DNA of 64,000 bases. Source: Burkholderiales bacterium 67-32. Its GTDB lineage: Bacteria > Pseudomonadota > Gammaproteobacteria > Burkholderiales > Burkholderiaceae_B. The stretch lies in contig MKUP01000010.1 in assembly GCA_001898625.1 (NCBI GenBank), positions 434,001 through 498,000 on the forward strand, read 5' to 3'. The stretch's first letter is position 1. Each line of letters opens with the position of its first letter. The position numbers were made by a program, and so were the translations under genes. Positions 54,891 to 64,000 of the stretch are shown here, piece after piece. Below the pieces are notes generated by a model. The model had not been told where the DNA came from, did no database searches, and saw nothing but the letters and a program-made list of their open reading frames with translations.

Positions 54891-57587
54891 ATGTACGACG
54901 AATCCCGGCACCTGGCGCGCCAGGACGGCCTGCCGGCCGACCCCGACCCCATGGAAACCGACGAATGGCGGGACGCCCTGCTGTCGATGCTGGAGACGAA
55001 CGGGCCGGAACGCGTGCGGCAGATCCTCGACATGCTGGCGCGGACGGCTGGCGATTCGGCCGTCGGATGGCGTCCGCCGCGCAACACTCCCTACGTCAAC
55101 ACCATCGCCGTCGAGGCGCAGCCCCCCTTCCCCGGCGATCTCGCCACCGAAGAACGGCTGGCCGCGCTGATGCGCTGGAACGCGCTGGCCATGGTGGTGC
55201 GCGCCAATCTCGCGCATGGCGAGCTGGGCGGCCACATCGCCAGTTACGCCAGCGCGGCCGACCTGTTCGAGGTCGGGTTCAACCACTTCTTCCGCGGCGG
55301 CCCCGCCAACCAGGCGGACCTGGTGTTCTGCCAACCCCATTCCGCGCCCGGCGTCTACGCCCGCGCCTTCCTGGAAGGCCGGCTGGAGGAAGCCGATCTG
55401 GCGCACTACCGGCAGGAAATCACCGCGCGGGCGCGGGGCGCGCGCGGCCTGTCCAGCTACCCCCATCCCTGGCTTATGCCCGATTTCTGGCAGTTCCCCA
55501 CCGGGTCGATGGGCATCGGCCCCATCAACGCCATCTACCAGGCGCGCTTCATGCGCTACCTGGCGCACCGCGGCTTGCTCGACACCACGGGCAGGAAGGT
55601 CTGGGGCATCTTCGGCGACGGCGAGATGGACGAACCCGAGAGCATGTCGGCCCTGACGCTGGCGGCCCGCGAGGGACTCGACAATCTCGTCTGGGTCGTG
55701 AACTGCAACCTCCAGCGGCTTGACGGTCCGGTGCGCGGCAACGGCCGCATCGTCGACGAGCTTGAGTCCCTGTTCGCGGGCGCCGGCTGGAACGTGATCA
55801 AGCTGCTGTGGGGCTCGGACTGGGACGGCCTGTTCGCTCGCGACACCGGCGGCGCCCTGCGGCGGGCCTTCTCGCAAACGGTGGACGGCCAATTGCAGAC
55901 CTTCGCCGCCAAGGACGGCCGCTTCAACCGCGACCATTTCTTCGGCCAGGACCCGCAGCTCGCCCGGCTGGCGCAGGGCCTGACGGACGAGGAAATCGAC
56001 CGGCTCCGGCGCGGCGGCCACGATCTGGTGAAGATCCATGCCGCCTATCACGCGGCGGCGCGCAGCACCGGCCGTCCCACCGTCATCCTGGCCCAGACCA
56101 AGAAAGGCTATGGCATGGGCGAGGCGGGCCAGGGCAAGATGACCACCCACCAGCAGAAGAAGCTGGACCGCGACGCGCTGATCGCCTTCCGCGACCGCTT
56201 CTCGCTGCCGCTGAGCGACGAGCAGGCCGAGTCCCTGGCCTTCCTGCACCCCGGCGCGGACAGCGCCGAGATCCGCTACCTGCATGCCCGGCGCGGCGAA
56301 CTCGGCGGCCCCGTGCCCGCCCGCTCGCCGCAGGCCGAGCCGGTCCCGGTTCCGCCGCTGGACCGCTACGCCGGCTTCGCCCTTCAGGCCGACGGCAAGG
56401 AAATGTCGACCACCATGGCCTTCGTGCGCCTCTTGTCCAGCCTGCTCAAGGACAGCCGGCTCGGCCCGCGCGTCGTGCCCATCGTCGCCGACGAGGCGCG
56501 CACCTTCGGCATGGCCGCGCTGTTCCGGCAGATCGGCATCTATTCCAGCGTCGGCCAGCGCTACGAGCCCGAGGACATCGGTTCGGTGCTGAGCTACCGC
56601 GAGGCGCTGGACGGCCAGATCCTGGAGGAAGGCATCAGCGAGGCCGGCGCGATCAGCTCCTGGACCGCGGCCGCCACCAGCTACGCCGTGCATGGCACCG
56701 CAATGCTGCCGTTCTACATCTACTACTCGATGTTCGGCTTCCAGCGCGTGGGCGACCTGATCTGGGCCGCCGCCGACCAGCGCGCCCGGGGCTTCCTGCT
56801 GGGTGCCACGGCCGGCCGTACCACGCTGGGCGGCGAAGGCCTGCAGCACCAGGACGGCGCCAGCCTGGTCACCGCGGCCGGCGTTCCCAACTGCCGCGCC
56901 TACGACCCTGCGTTCGCATCGGAAGTCGCCGTCATCGTCGACCACGGCATGCGCGCCATGCTCGAGGAACAGGAAGACGTCTTCTACTACCTGACCCTGG
57001 TCAACGAAAACGTGCCCCAACCCAGCCTGCCGGCCGAGGCCCACGAGGGTGTGATCAAGGGGCTTTATCGGCACGGGGTCCACGGCCAGGGCGAGCCCGC
57101 CGTGCGTCTCGTGGGGTCGGGCGCCATCCTGCGCGAAGCCATCGCCGCCGGCGAACTGCTGGCCGCCGACTGGGGCATCGCCAGCGAGGCCTGGAGCGCC
57201 ACCAGCTATGCGGAACTAGCCCGCGACGCGCGCGAGGTCGAACGCTGGAACCGCCTGCATCCGGAACAGCCCGCGCGCCGCAGCCACGTCGAGCAGTGCC
57301 TGGCGGGCAGCGCGCCCGTGGTCGCCGCGAGCGACTACGTCCGCGCTTGGCCGTCGCTGATCGCGCCCCATTGCCCCGCGCGGATGACGGTGCTGGGAAC
57401 GGACGGCTTCGGCCGCAGCGATACCCGCAGCGCCCTGCGTCAGTTCTTCGAGGTCGATCGTTTCCACATCGTCCTGGCCGCGCTGCATGCGCTGGCTGAT
57501 GCCGGCGCGTGTTCCCGCGATCTGTGCGCGCAGGCCCTCGAACGCTATCCGATACGGACGGACCCGCGTCCCGCCTGGGAGGCCTGA
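54891..57587 (+). CDS. AceE-like homodimeric 2-oxoacid dehydrogenase E1 component
   Basis: An 898-residue thiamine-diphosphate enzyme of the AceE/MdeB type, which decarboxylates pyruvate or 2-oxobutyrate. The ThDP motif GDGEMDEPE is at 242-250 with the closing Asn in WVVNCNLQRLDG. Other family blocks are HQQKKLDRDALIAFRDRF, PIVADEARTFGM and LGTDGFGRSDTR. GAGGAGAGG supports the ATG at 54891; the frame is open far upstream but that covers the regulator. No E2 or E3 gene is adjacent, so it must borrow them or act alone. Divergent Lrp control favours an amino-acid-derived oxoacid. Confidence 0.88.
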   Translation: MYDESRHLARQDGLPADPDPMETDEWRDALLSMLETNGPERVRQILDMLARTAGDSAVGWRPPRNTPYVNTIAVEAQPPFPGDLATEERLAALMRWNALAMVVRANLAHGELGGHIASYASAADLFEVGFNHFFRGGPANQADLVFCQPHSAPGVYARAFLEGRLEEADLAHYRQEITARARGARGLSSYPHPWLMPDFWQFPTGSMGIGPINAIYQARFMRYLAHRGLLDTTGRKVWGIFGDGEMDEPESMSALTLAAREGLDNLVWVVNCNLQRLDGPVRGNGRIVDELESLFAGAGWNVIKLLWGSDWDGLFARDTGGALRRAFSQTVDGQLQTFAAKDGRFNRDHFFGQDPQLARLAQGLTDEEIDRLRRGGHDLVKIHAAYHAAARSTGRPTVILAQTKKGYGMGEAGQGKMTTHQQKKLDRDALIAFRDRFSLPLSDEQAESLAFLHPGADSAEIRYLHARRGELGGPVPARSPQAEPVPVPPLDRYAGFALQADGKEMSTTMAFVRLLSSLLKDSRLGPRVVPIVADEARTFGMAALFRQIGIYSSVGQRYEPEDIGSVLSYREALDGQILEEGISEAGAISSWTAAATSYAVHGTAMLPFYIYYSMFGFQRVGDLIWAAADQRARGFLLGATAGRTTLGGEGLQHQDGASLVTAAGVPNCRAYDPAFASEVAVIVDHGMRAMLEEQEDVFYYLTLVNENVPQPSLPAEAHEGVIKGLYRHGVHGQGEPAVRLVGSGAILREAIAAGELLAADWGIASEAWSATSYAELARDAREVERWNRLHPEQPARRSHVEQCLAGSAPVVAASDYVRAWPSLIAPHCPARMTVLGTDGFGRSDTRSALRQFFEVDRFHIVLAALHALADAGACSRDLCAQALERYPIRTDPRPAWEA

Positions 57588-57615
57588 GACGCGCGGAAAC
57601 AGGAAGGAACAGGCC

Positions 57616-58017
57616 CTAGCGGGCCAGGCTGGTCTCGCGGGCGGACTGCAGCAGGCTGACGATGTCCGCCAGCTCGGTCCGGATGGCTTGCAGTTCGGGC
57701 TCTTCGATGGAGATCAGGGCCACCTGGGGCGTGTCGTCCACGTGTCCGCGAGACTCGTCCAGCCGGTTGCGGGCACCGCTGATGGTGAAGCCTTGCTCGT
57801 ACAGCAGTTCGCGGATGCGGCGGATCAGCAGCACTTCGTGGTGCTGGTAGTAACGGCGGTTGCCCCGTCGCTTGATGGGCTTGAGCTGGGTGAATTCCTG
57901 TTCCCAATAGCGCAGCACATGCGGCTTGACGCCGCAAAGCTCGCTGACCTCGCCTATCGTGAAATAACGCTTGGCGGGAATGGGCGGAAGAACGACGGGT
58001 GGCTCGATGCGCGCCAT
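57616..58017 (-). CDS. MerR-family transcriptional regulator
   Basis: A 133-residue MerR protein: N-terminal winged HTH (FTIGEVSELCGVKPHVLRYW) and a coiled-coil dimerisation helix. No cysteine metal-binding motif is visible in the C-terminus. It lies 8 nt after ihfA and is conserved there in betaproteobacteria. The ligand is unknown. Confidence 0.92.
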   Translation of the reverse strand: MARIEPPVVLPPIPAKRYFTIGEVSELCGVKPHVLRYWEQEFTQLKPIKRRGNRRYYQHHEVLLIRRIRELLYEQGFTISGARNRLDESRGHVDDTPQVALISIEEPELQAIRTELADIVSLLQSARETSLAR

Positions 58018-58025
58018 AGGACCTC

Positions 58026-58412
58026 TCAGGACGGATTCTGTTCGCGCAGCGCGACCTGCTCGACCATGCTCTTGAGCTTCTGGCTCGCATGGAAAGTGAC
58101 GACGCGGCGGGCGGCGATGGGGATTTCCTCGCCCGTCTTGGGATTGCGTCCCGGCCGCTGCGGCTTGTTGCGTACCTGGAAGTTGCCGAAACCCGATAGC
58201 TTGACCATGTCGCCGCGTTCGAGGGCGTCGCGGATTTCCTCGAAGAAGGTCTCGACCATGTCCTTGGCTTCGCGCTTGTTCAGGCCGACCCGCTCGAACA
58301 GCAGGTCGGCCAGTTCAGCCTTGGTCAGGGTACGCGCATCGAGCCCGCCTTGCGGCAGGTCAGCGTCGAAGGCGTCCGGGGAAGCGTAGCTATCGGAAAC
58401 GAGAGAATGCAT
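58026..58412 (-). CDS. ihfA: Integration host factor subunit alpha
   Basis: A 128-residue DNA-bending protein that pairs with IhfB. The core ([37 protein letters not shown]) is typical. The N-terminus has about 28 extra residues compared with E. coli IhfA, as in related bacteria. The ATG at 58412 is used; a GTG at 58418 is an alternative. It is co-transcribed with pheST, as in E. coli. Confidence 0.95.
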   Translation of the reverse strand: MHSLVSDSYASPDAFDADLPQGGLDARTLTKAELADLLFERVGLNKREAKDMVETFFEEIRDALERGDMVKLSGFGNFQVRNKPQRPGRNPKTGEEIPIAARRVVTFHASQKLKSMVEQVALREQNPS

Positions 58413-58433
58413 AGACACGGATGGGAAGCGGTA

Positions 58434-60845
58434 TCAAACCCTCAGCCGCGCACCGTGCTCGGATTCCAGCGCGGCGCGGATACGGGCCAGGCACGCCTCG
58501 ACTCGGGCGTCGTCCAGGGTTACCGAAGTATCCTGTAGCCAGAACCGGAAGGCAAGGCTTTTTTCCTTTTCTAACAAGGACTTATCCCGCCAAACATCGA
58601 AAATCCGTGCATCCTGGACGACCGCCAGTTCGGGCTCCTTCGCTACCAGATGGCGCACCGTGTCCAGCATCTGCTGCGCCGTCACCGCCTCGGCCACCCA
58701 CAGCGCCAGATCGCGGATCACCACCGGCTGGCGCGAGATCTCGCGCAGTGACGGCAGCGGACGGACCGCGATGCGGTCGGCATCCAGCTCGAACACCACC
58801 GGGGCGTGCGGCAGTTCCGCGCGCTGCAGCCAGCGCGGATGCAGCTCGCCTATCCAGCCGACCGTCTCGCCGTCGATGACGATGCGGGCGCTGCGGCCGG
58901 GGTGCAGGGCCGGGTGCGCGTCGGGCACGAAGCGCGGCGCCTCGCTGGAACCGCCGGCCAGCAGAGCCTCCACGTCCGCCTTCACGTCGTAGAAATCGAC
59001 CTGCCGGGTCTGCGTCCCCCACTGCTCTTCCACCGCCGGCCCGTAGGCCAGCCCGGCCAGGCGCATGGGCTGGTTCACACCGGCTACCTCCAGCGGACCG
59101 TCGGCCACGGCCGCGTCGCGCCAGAAGACCCGGCCCAGCTCGAACACCCGCACGCGGCTGGTCTTGCGGTTCACGTTGTACTGGGCGTTGGCCACCAGGC
59201 CGCCGATCAGGCTGCTGCGCATGACCGACAGCTGGCTGGCGATGGGATTGAGCAGGCGGATGGGATCCGCGTTGCCTGCGTAGTCGCGTTCCCACTCCGC
59301 TTCCACGAAGCTGAAGTTGATCACCTCCTGGTAGTCCAGGTCGGCCATCGTATGGCGCAGCGCATGGAAAGTGTGCCGCTCTTCCGGCACGGCGCTCACC
59401 GCGGCCCGCGCCAGCGGCGGCAGGTCGGGGATACGCTCGAAGCCGTGGACGCGCGCGACTTCCTCGATCAAGTCTTCTTCGATCTCGATGTCGAAGCGGA
59501 AGGACGGCGGCGTCACGACGAAGACGCCGGGCTCGCGCACGAAAGGCAGGCTCAGGCGGGTGAAGATGCCGGCGATCTCGTCTTCCGGCACGTCCACGCC
59601 CAGGACCTTGTGGCAGCGCGCCACGCGCAGGCGCACGGGCTTGCGCTCGGGCAGATTGACGACCTGATCGTCCACCGGGCCGGCCTGGCCGCCGCACACC
59701 TGCACGATCAGGCTGGTCAGGTATTCCAGATCGGCGGGAATGTTGGCGTAATCCACGCCGCGCTCGAAGCGGTGGCTGGCGTCGGTGCTGAAGTTGTAGC
59801 GGCGCGCGCGGCCGGCGATGCTGGCGGGCCACCAGAAGGCGGCCTCGAGATAGATGTCGCGGGTCTCGGTGGACACCGAGGTGGCCTCGCCGCCCATGAT
59901 CCCGGCCAGGCACTCGGGGCCGTTGTCGTCGGCGATCACACCGACCTGCCCGTCCACCTCGACGGTCTGGCCGTTCAGCAGCAGGACCTGCTCGCCCGGC
60001 TGGCCCCACCGCACGTGCAGGCCGCCGCTTACCTTGGCCAGGTCGAACACGTGGCTGGGACGGCCCAGTTCCAGCATGACGTAGTTGGAGATGTCGACCA
60101 GCGCGGAAATCGAACGCTGGCCGGCGCGTTCCAGGCGCCGCTTGATCCATTCCGGCGTGGGAACGGACGCGTCCACGCCGCGCACGACCCGACCCACGTA
60201 GCGGCCGCACAGGTCCGGCGCATGCACGGTCACCGGCACCCGATCGTCGATGGCGACCGCGACCGGATCCAGCCGCGGCGCGGCCAACGGCGCGCCGGTC
60301 AGGGCCGAGACCTCGCGCGCCACGCCCAGCACCGACAGGCAGTCCGCCTTGTTGGGAGTGAGCTTGAGCGTGAAGACCGTGTCGTCCAGTTGCAGCCATT
60401 CGCGCACGGACACGCCGACCGCGGCATCCGGGCCCAGGTCGAGCAGGCCGGCGTGGTCCTGCGACAGGCCCAGTTCGCGCGCCGAACACAGCATGCCGGC
60501 GGACTCGACGCCGCGCATCTTGGCCACGCCTATCTTGATGTCGCCAGGCAGCTGGGCCCCCACCGTGGCCAGCGGCACCTTCATGCCGACCGCCACGTTG
60601 GGCGCGCCGCACACGATCTGCAGGGGGTCGCCCTGCCCTGCGTCGACCTTGCACACGCGCAGCTTGTCGGCGTTCGGATGCGGCTCGAGCGCCAGCACCT
60701 GGGCCACCACCACGCCGCTGAAGGCGGGCGCCACCGGCTCGGCTTCCTCCACCTCGAGACCGGCCATGGTCAGTTGATGAGCCAGTTCGTCAGTCGAAAT
60801 GGCGGGATTCGTCAGCGCCCGCAACCAGGATTCGGGAAATTGCAT
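58434..60845 (-). CDS. pheT: Phenylalanine--tRNA ligase beta subunit
   Basis: An 803-residue subunit of the alpha2-beta2 synthetase. Order of domains: tRNA-binding OB fold ([20 protein letters not shown]), B3/B4 editing domain, B5, a catalytic-like core (PLLARAAV region) and the C-terminal anticodon-binding FDX-ACB domain ([13 protein letters not shown]). The ATG at 60845 is preceded by a G-rich ribosome site contributed by the repeat hairpin at 60856-60886. Confidence 0.97.
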   Translation of the reverse strand: MQFPESWLRALTNPAISTDELAHQLTMAGLEVEEAEPVAPAFSGVVVAQVLALEPHPNADKLRVCKVDAGQGDPLQIVCGAPNVAVGMKVPLATVGAQLPGDIKIGVAKMRGVESAGMLCSARELGLSQDHAGLLDLGPDAAVGVSVREWLQLDDTVFTLKLTPNKADCLSVLGVAREVSALTGAPLAAPRLDPVAVAIDDRVPVTVHAPDLCGRYVGRVVRGVDASVPTPEWIKRRLERAGQRSISALVDISNYVMLELGRPSHVFDLAKVSGGLHVRWGQPGEQVLLLNGQTVEVDGQVGVIADDNGPECLAGIMGGEATSVSTETRDIYLEAAFWWPASIAGRARRYNFSTDASHRFERGVDYANIPADLEYLTSLIVQVCGGQAGPVDDQVVNLPERKPVRLRVARCHKVLGVDVPEDEIAGIFTRLSLPFVREPGVFVVTPPSFRFDIEIEEDLIEEVARVHGFERIPDLPPLARAAVSAVPEERHTFHALRHTMADLDYQEVINFSFVEAEWERDYAGNADPIRLLNPIASQLSVMRSSLIGGLVANAQYNVNRKTSRVRVFELGRVFWRDAAVADGPLEVAGVNQPMRLAGLAYGPAVEEQWGTQTRQVDFYDVKADVEALLAGGSSEAPRFVPDAHPALHPGRSARIVIDGETVGWIGELHPRWLQRAELPHAPVVFELDADRIAVRPLPSLREISRQPVVIRDLALWVAEAVTAQQMLDTVRHLVAKEPELAVVQDARIFDVWRDKSLLEKEKSLAFRFWLQDTSVTLDDARVEACLARIRAALESEHGARLRV

Positions 60846-60855
60846 GTCTGTCAGT

Positions 60856-60886
60856 CCCCCCCTACGCCCTTCGCGCGTAGGGGGGG
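60856..60886. repeat. Solo terminal hairpin of the GC-rich repeat (copy D)
   Basis: CCCCCCCTACGC (60856-60867) pairs perfectly with GCGTAGGGGGGG (60875-60886) around a seven-base loop. This is only the outermost hairpin of the composite element, placed between pheS and pheT. Confidence 0.8.
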
Positions 60887-60892
60887 CCTCCA

Positions 60893-61912
60893 TCAGTTGA
60901 ATTGCTTGAGAAAACGCAGGTCGCCTTCGAAGAACTGGCGCAGGTCGTTGACGCCGTAGCGCAGCATCGTCAGGCGCTCCAGCCCGGAGCCGAAGGCGAA
61001 GCCGATGTAGCGTTCCGGATCCAGGCCGAAGTTGCGCACCACCGTGGGATGCACCTGGCCCGAACCGGAGATTTCCAGCCAACGGCCTTTGTTGGGGCCG
61101 GAGGTGAACATCATGTCGATCTCGGCCGAGGGCTCCGTGAAGGGGAAGAACGAGGGGCGAAAGCGCAGCACCAGATCGTCGGTCTCGAAGAAGGCGCGCA
61201 GGAAATCGGTATAGACGCCCTTCAAGTCGGCGAACGAGATGTTCTCGTCTATCCACAGGCCTTCGACCTGATGGAACATGGGCGAGTGCGTGGCATCGCT
61301 GTCGACGCGGTAGGTCCGCCCGGGGGCGATCACCTTGATGGGCGGCTGGTGGGCACGCGCGTAGCGCACTTGCATCGGGCTGGTGTGCGTGCGCAGCAGC
61401 AGCGGCAGACCCTTGTCGTCCTTCATGTCGACGTAGAACGTATCCTGCATCGACCGGGCCGGATGGTTCTCGGGATTGTTCAGCGCCGTGAAGTTGGTCC
61501 AGTCGTTCTCGATTTCCGGGCCGTCGGCCACATCGAAGCCGATGGAACGGAAGATCTGCTCGATCCGCTCCCAGGTACGGATAACCGGATGGATGCCGCC
61601 CCGGCTGCGTCCGCGGCCGGGCAGCGTGACGTCGATGGTTTCCTCCGCCAGGCGAGCGTTCAGCTTGGCATCGGCCAGGGCCTGGCGACGCTCGTTCAGC
61701 AGCCCCTCGATCCGGCCCTTGGCCTCGTTGATGCGCGCTCCCTCGGTGCGCTTCTGCTCCGGCGTCAGGCTGGCCAGCCCCTTGAGCAGCGCCGTCAAGG
61801 CGCCCTGCTTACCCAGGAACCGGGCCTTTTCGTTCTCCAGCGCGTTGGGGTCGGACGCAGCCGCGAAGGCCTCCCCGGCTTGGCGTATCAGATCGTCCAG
61901 ATTCTGGGACAT
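60893..61912 (-). CDS. pheS: Phenylalanine--tRNA ligase alpha subunit
   Basis: A 339-residue catalytic subunit. An N-terminal coiled coil precedes class II motif 1 ([19 protein letters not shown]), motif 2 ([20 protein letters not shown]) and motif 3 ([18 protein letters not shown]). Family length is normal. It follows rplT across a 154-nt gap containing a strong hairpin. Confidence 0.97.
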   Translation of the reverse strand: MSQNLDDLIRQAGEAFAAASDPNALENEKARFLGKQGALTALLKGLASLTPEQKRTEGARINEAKGRIEGLLNERRQALADAKLNARLAEETIDVTLPGRGRSRGGIHPVIRTWERIEQIFRSIGFDVADGPEIENDWTNFTALNNPENHPARSMQDTFYVDMKDDKGLPLLLRTHTSPMQVRYARAHQPPIKVIAPGRTYRVDSDATHSPMFHQVEGLWIDENISFADLKGVYTDFLRAFFETDDLVLRFRPSFFPFTEPSAEIDMMFTSGPNKGRWLEISGSGQVHPTVVRNFGLDPERYIGFAFGSGLERLTMLRYGVNDLRQFFEGDLRFLKQFN

Positions 61913-61957
61913 GGCGGATTCGTATCAGTAAAGGAAAAGATGGGTCGCCACAAACAC

Positions 61958-61985
61958 GAACGGGGCTTCAAGAGAAGCCCCGTTC
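61958..61985 (-). terminator. Hairpin between rplT and pheS (terminator or attenuator)
   Basis: A perfect 12-bp stem GAACGGGGCTTC/GAAGCCCCGTTC with a four-base loop. On the minus strand it is followed by GTGTTTGTGG, a weak T tract, so termination may be partial, leaving pheST expression to readthrough or its own promoter. Confidence 0.65.
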
Positions 61986-62066
61986 GGGTGTTGCACTCGT
62001 GGCTCGCGACGCGTGCCCGGACATGGCCGGCGATCCGGCCACGCCCTGCGTGCGTCGCTAGCGAGC

Positions 62067-62426
62067 TCAGGCGGCCAGGGCGTTCTTGACTTGCTGCACG
62101 ATCGCCGCAAAACCGGCCTTGTCGCGCACAGCCAGGTCGGCCAGCACCTTGCGGTCCAGGTCGATCGCAGCCTTCTTCAGGCCGGCGATGAACACGCTGT
62201 ACGACACGCCATGCTCGCGGACGGCGGCGTTGATACGCGTGATCCACAGCGCGCGGAAGGTGCGCTTCTTGGCGCGGCGATCGCGATAGGCGTACTGGCC
62301 GGCGCGCATGACCGCTTGCTTGGCGACGCGGAAGACGTTACCGCGGCGGCCACGGTATCCCTTGGCGGCGCTGATGACTTTCTTGTGACGGGCCCGGGCG
62401 GTTACCCCACGTTTGACTCTAGGCAT
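62067..62426 (-). CDS. rplT: 50S ribosomal protein L20
   Basis: A 119-residue ribosomal protein that binds 23S rRNA early in assembly and, in E. coli, represses its own operon. The basic N-terminus ([20 protein letters not shown]) and the globular C-terminal domain ([17 protein letters not shown]) are typical. Confidence 0.98.
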   Translation of the reverse strand: MPRVKRGVTARARHKKVISAAKGYRGRRGNVFRVAKQAVMRAGQYAYRDRRAKKRTFRALWITRINAAVREHGVSYSVFIAGLKKAAIDLDRKVLADLAVRDKAGFAAIVQQVKNALAA

Positions 62427-62455
62427 TTGAAAACTCCAATATCAGCGGGTTGGGA

Positions 62456-62653
62456 TCAGGCAAACGGCATCATTGCCCGCACGGATTTCACATCGGCCTC
62501 GTGGACCGCGGTGGAGCCGCGCAACTGACGCTTGTTCTTGGTGGTTTTCTTCGTGAGGATGTGGCGCTTGAACGCCTGGCCCCGCTTGATGGAACCGCTA
62601 CCGCGGACCTTAAAGCGCTTGGCGGCGCTTTTCTTGGTCTTCATCTTAGGCAT
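62456..62653 (-). CDS. rpmI: 50S ribosomal protein L35
   Basis: A 65-residue basic ribosomal protein starting [20 protein letters not shown]. The ATG at 62653 gives the canonical length; the longer open frame is leader sequence. It is the first gene after the internal promoter and leader. Confidence 0.97.
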   Translation of the reverse strand: MPKMKTKKSAAKRFKVRGSGSIKRGQAFKRHILTKKTTKNKRQLRGSTAVHEADVKSVRAMMPFA

Positions 62654-62904
62654 GACTGCTTCCTGTACGTTTACATGCTCACGGGTGCCGGCGATATCCT
62701 GCCGGACTTGACGACCCGCATTCACTTGTTTTACCTGCTCCGGAACCCTGCGGCGCACCGCTGCGCGGGGCTACACCCCGCCGGCGGATTTGAAGGCGTC
62801 GCAAAGAAGCCGGATTACCCGGTGCCAGGAATTTCGCACCAGGATTCGCCGGGATGCCCCCACAAAGGGTACGGTCATCCCGGAAAACCGAAGATTATAC
62901 CGCG
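62654..62904 (-). promoter_or_regulatory. rpmI-rplT promoter and structured leader
   Basis: The 251-nt gap after infC has a perfect -10 TATAAT at 62894-62899 (minus strand) with a poor -35. The leader holds a CGGGATG/CATCCCG hairpin (about 62849-62884) and a GCGGGG/CCCCGC hairpin near 62770. In E. coli L20 binds the region before rpmI to repress the operon, so an analogous site is plausible; the pseudoknot was not verified. Confidence 0.5.
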
Positions 62905-63456
62905 TTATTCGCCCACTGCACCCTTGCCGACCGGCAAGGCCTTCTTCTTGGGCGCCAGCACCATCACCATCTGGCGGCCTTCGAGCTTGGGCATCGCCTC
63001 GACAGCGCTGATCTCGACCAGGTCGTCGCGCACGCGTTCCAGCACGCGCATGCCCAGTTCCTGGTGGGCCATCTCGCGGCCGCGGAAGCGCAGCGTGACC
63101 TTGGCCTTGTCGCCCTCTTCCAGGAACCGGCGCAGATTACGCAGCTTGACCTGGTAATCGCCTTCGTCGGTACCGGGACGGAACTTGACTTCCTTGACCT
63201 GGATGATCTTCTGCTTGAGCTTGGCTTCGTGCTGTCGCTTCTGCTCTTGGTACTTGAACTTGCCGTAGTCCATCAGGCGGCAGACCGGAGGCTGCGCGTT
63301 GGGGGCAATTTCTACCAGATCCACATCACTCTGTTCGGAAAGCCTAACTGCTTCGGCCAGCTTGACGATGCCAAGCTGTTCGCCGTCGACCCCAATCAGG
63401 CGCACCTCAAGTGCGGTAATTTCACCATTGATGCGATTCGGCTTGTCGGTAGCGAT
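62905..63456 (-). CDS. infC: Translation initiation factor IF-3
   Basis: A 183-residue factor that keeps 30S subunits free and proofreads start codons. The N-domain ([20 protein letters not shown]) and C-domain ([26 protein letters not shown]) are complete only if translation starts at a non-standard ATC codon at 63456-63454, placed 8 nt after AGGAG. The first in-frame GTG (63405) would delete the conserved N-terminus. Non-AUG starts in infC let IF-3 repress its own synthesis. Confidence 0.95.
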   Translation of the reverse strand: MATDKPNRINGEITALEVRLIGVDGEQLGIVKLAEAVRLSEQSDVDLVEIAPNAQPPVCRLMDYGKFKYQEQKRQHEAKLKQKIIQVKEVKFRPGTDEGDYQVKLRNLRRFLEEGDKAKVTLRFRGREMAHQELGMRVLERVRDDLVEISAVEAMPKLEGRQMVMVLAPKKKALPVGKGAVGE

Positions 63457-63555
63457 GTCTAAAACTCCTGAATTTGATTGAAACGGCCGCGTGCGGCGGG
63501 CTGCCCCGCCGCCAGCACGAGCCGTGCCCGGCCCCCGGAAAGGCCAACCACGCGA

Positions 63556-64000
63556 TCAGGACGGATTGGCGGGGGTTTCCGGGTTGCGGCGCTCGGCCAC
63601 GTCGGCAGCGAGCCGCGACGAGAACACATCGATCGGGAGAACCCCCAGGTCGATGCCGCCGCGGGCGCGTACGGCCACCGATGCAGCTTGCCTTTCTTTT
63701 TCCCCCACCACGAGGATATAGGGAATTTTTTGCAAGCTGTGCTCCCGGATTTTATAGGTGATCTTTTCACCACGCAAATCCGATTCCACTCTAAACCCTT
63801 GTTTTTTCAGGGTTTGCGCGACACTTTGGGCGTATTCGGCCGTGGATTCCGAAATATTGCAGACGACGGCCTGGACCGGCGCCAGCCAGGGCGGCATCGC
63901 CCCGCCGAAATTCTCGATCAGCATGCCGATGAAGCGTTCCATCGAGCCGAGGATGGCCCGGTGCAGCATGACCGGGGTCACGCGCTGGTCGTGCTGGTCC
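63556..64000 (-). CDS. thrS: Threonine--tRNA ligase, C-terminal part
   Basis: The last 147 codons of a class II synthetase running off the right edge. Visible are the end of the catalytic core ([20 protein letters not shown], motif 3) and the whole anticodon-binding domain ([14 protein letters not shown] through [14 protein letters not shown]). It precedes infC by 99 nt in the usual thrS-infC order. Confidence 0.95.
   Translation of the reverse strand, partial: DQHDQRVTPVMLHRAILGSMERFIGMLIENFGGAMPPWLAPVQAVVCNISESTAEYAQSVAQTLKKQGFRVESDLRGEKITYKIREHSLQKIPYILVVGEKERQAASVAVRARGGIDLGVLPIDVFSSRLAADVAERRNPETPANPS

Noticed and set aside
61925-62110. A Phe-containing leader peptide for pheST
   Set aside because: The frame ending in several Phe residues lies across and after the hairpin rather than before it and lacks a ribosome site.

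Overview
The window looks like chromosomal DNA of a high-GC betaproteobacterium of the family Alcaligenaceae, most likely Bordetella or a close relative such as Achromobacter. The evidence is conserved gene order rather than any database search: rlmN-rodZ-ispG-hisS-yfgM-bamB-der-hfq-hflX-hflK-hflC...hisZ-purA and thrS-infC-rpmI-rplT-pheS-pheT-ihfA-merR...tRNA-Pro. It also carries Bug-type (tripartite tricarboxylate) periplasmic receptors, which are characteristic of this group.

Region by region. (1) 1-6489 is a catabolic cluster of two divergent arms. Leftward are 6-hydroxynicotinate reductase, a UPF0280 protein, two DUF1185 paralogues and the start of a LivH-type permease. Rightward are a 7Fe ferredoxin, a ferredoxin-NADP reductase and an enamidase. 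Together they look like a self-contained reductive N-heterocycle (nicotinate-type) ring-opening module with its own electron supply and uptake system. (2) 6549-9676 holds a purine phosphoribosyltransferase, purA and hisZ. (3) 10050-12669 is a UbiD-like decarboxylase plus Bug receptor island between hisZ and hflC. (4) 12987-25534 is the conserved hflC to ndk block, all leftward. (5) 25747-32727 holds a BI-1/YccA membrane protein, rlmD, an exonuclease, an NlpD-like protein, pcm, surE and a LysR regulator. (6) 32877-41756 is accessory: azoreductase, EamA exporter, a NimR/NimT-like pair, a Bug receptor, a mutarotase, a PadR/ferric-reductase pair, an orphan ATP synthase epsilon subunit, and mgtC with an ACT-like partner behind a structured leader. 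(7) 42030-48962 holds a TetR-controlled Rieske oxygenase, an amino-acid type binding protein, a tightly overlapping beta-propeller/deacetylase/sterol-desaturase trio, fabA and a NIPSNAP protein. (8) 48969-53697 is the prkA-yeaH-spoVR stress operon. (9) 54051-57587 holds tRNA-Pro, an Lrp regulator and a divergent AceE-like E1 enzyme. (10) 57616-64000 is merR-ihfA-pheT-pheS-rplT-rpmI-infC-thrS.

A GC-rich repeat occurs at least four times (12673-13004, 21487-21580, 26455-26776, 60856-60886). Two copies are nearly identical composite elements about 330 bp long, with inverted ends and an internal bidirectional terminator, and both sit between convergent genes. The best leads for new biology are the reductive ring-opening cluster with its two uncharacterised protein families, the structured leader of the ACT-like/mgtC operon with the orphan AtpC beside it, and the composite repeat. 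Coordinates and start codons were chosen by reading ribosome binding sites and family lengths. Functions are from family recognition by eye.
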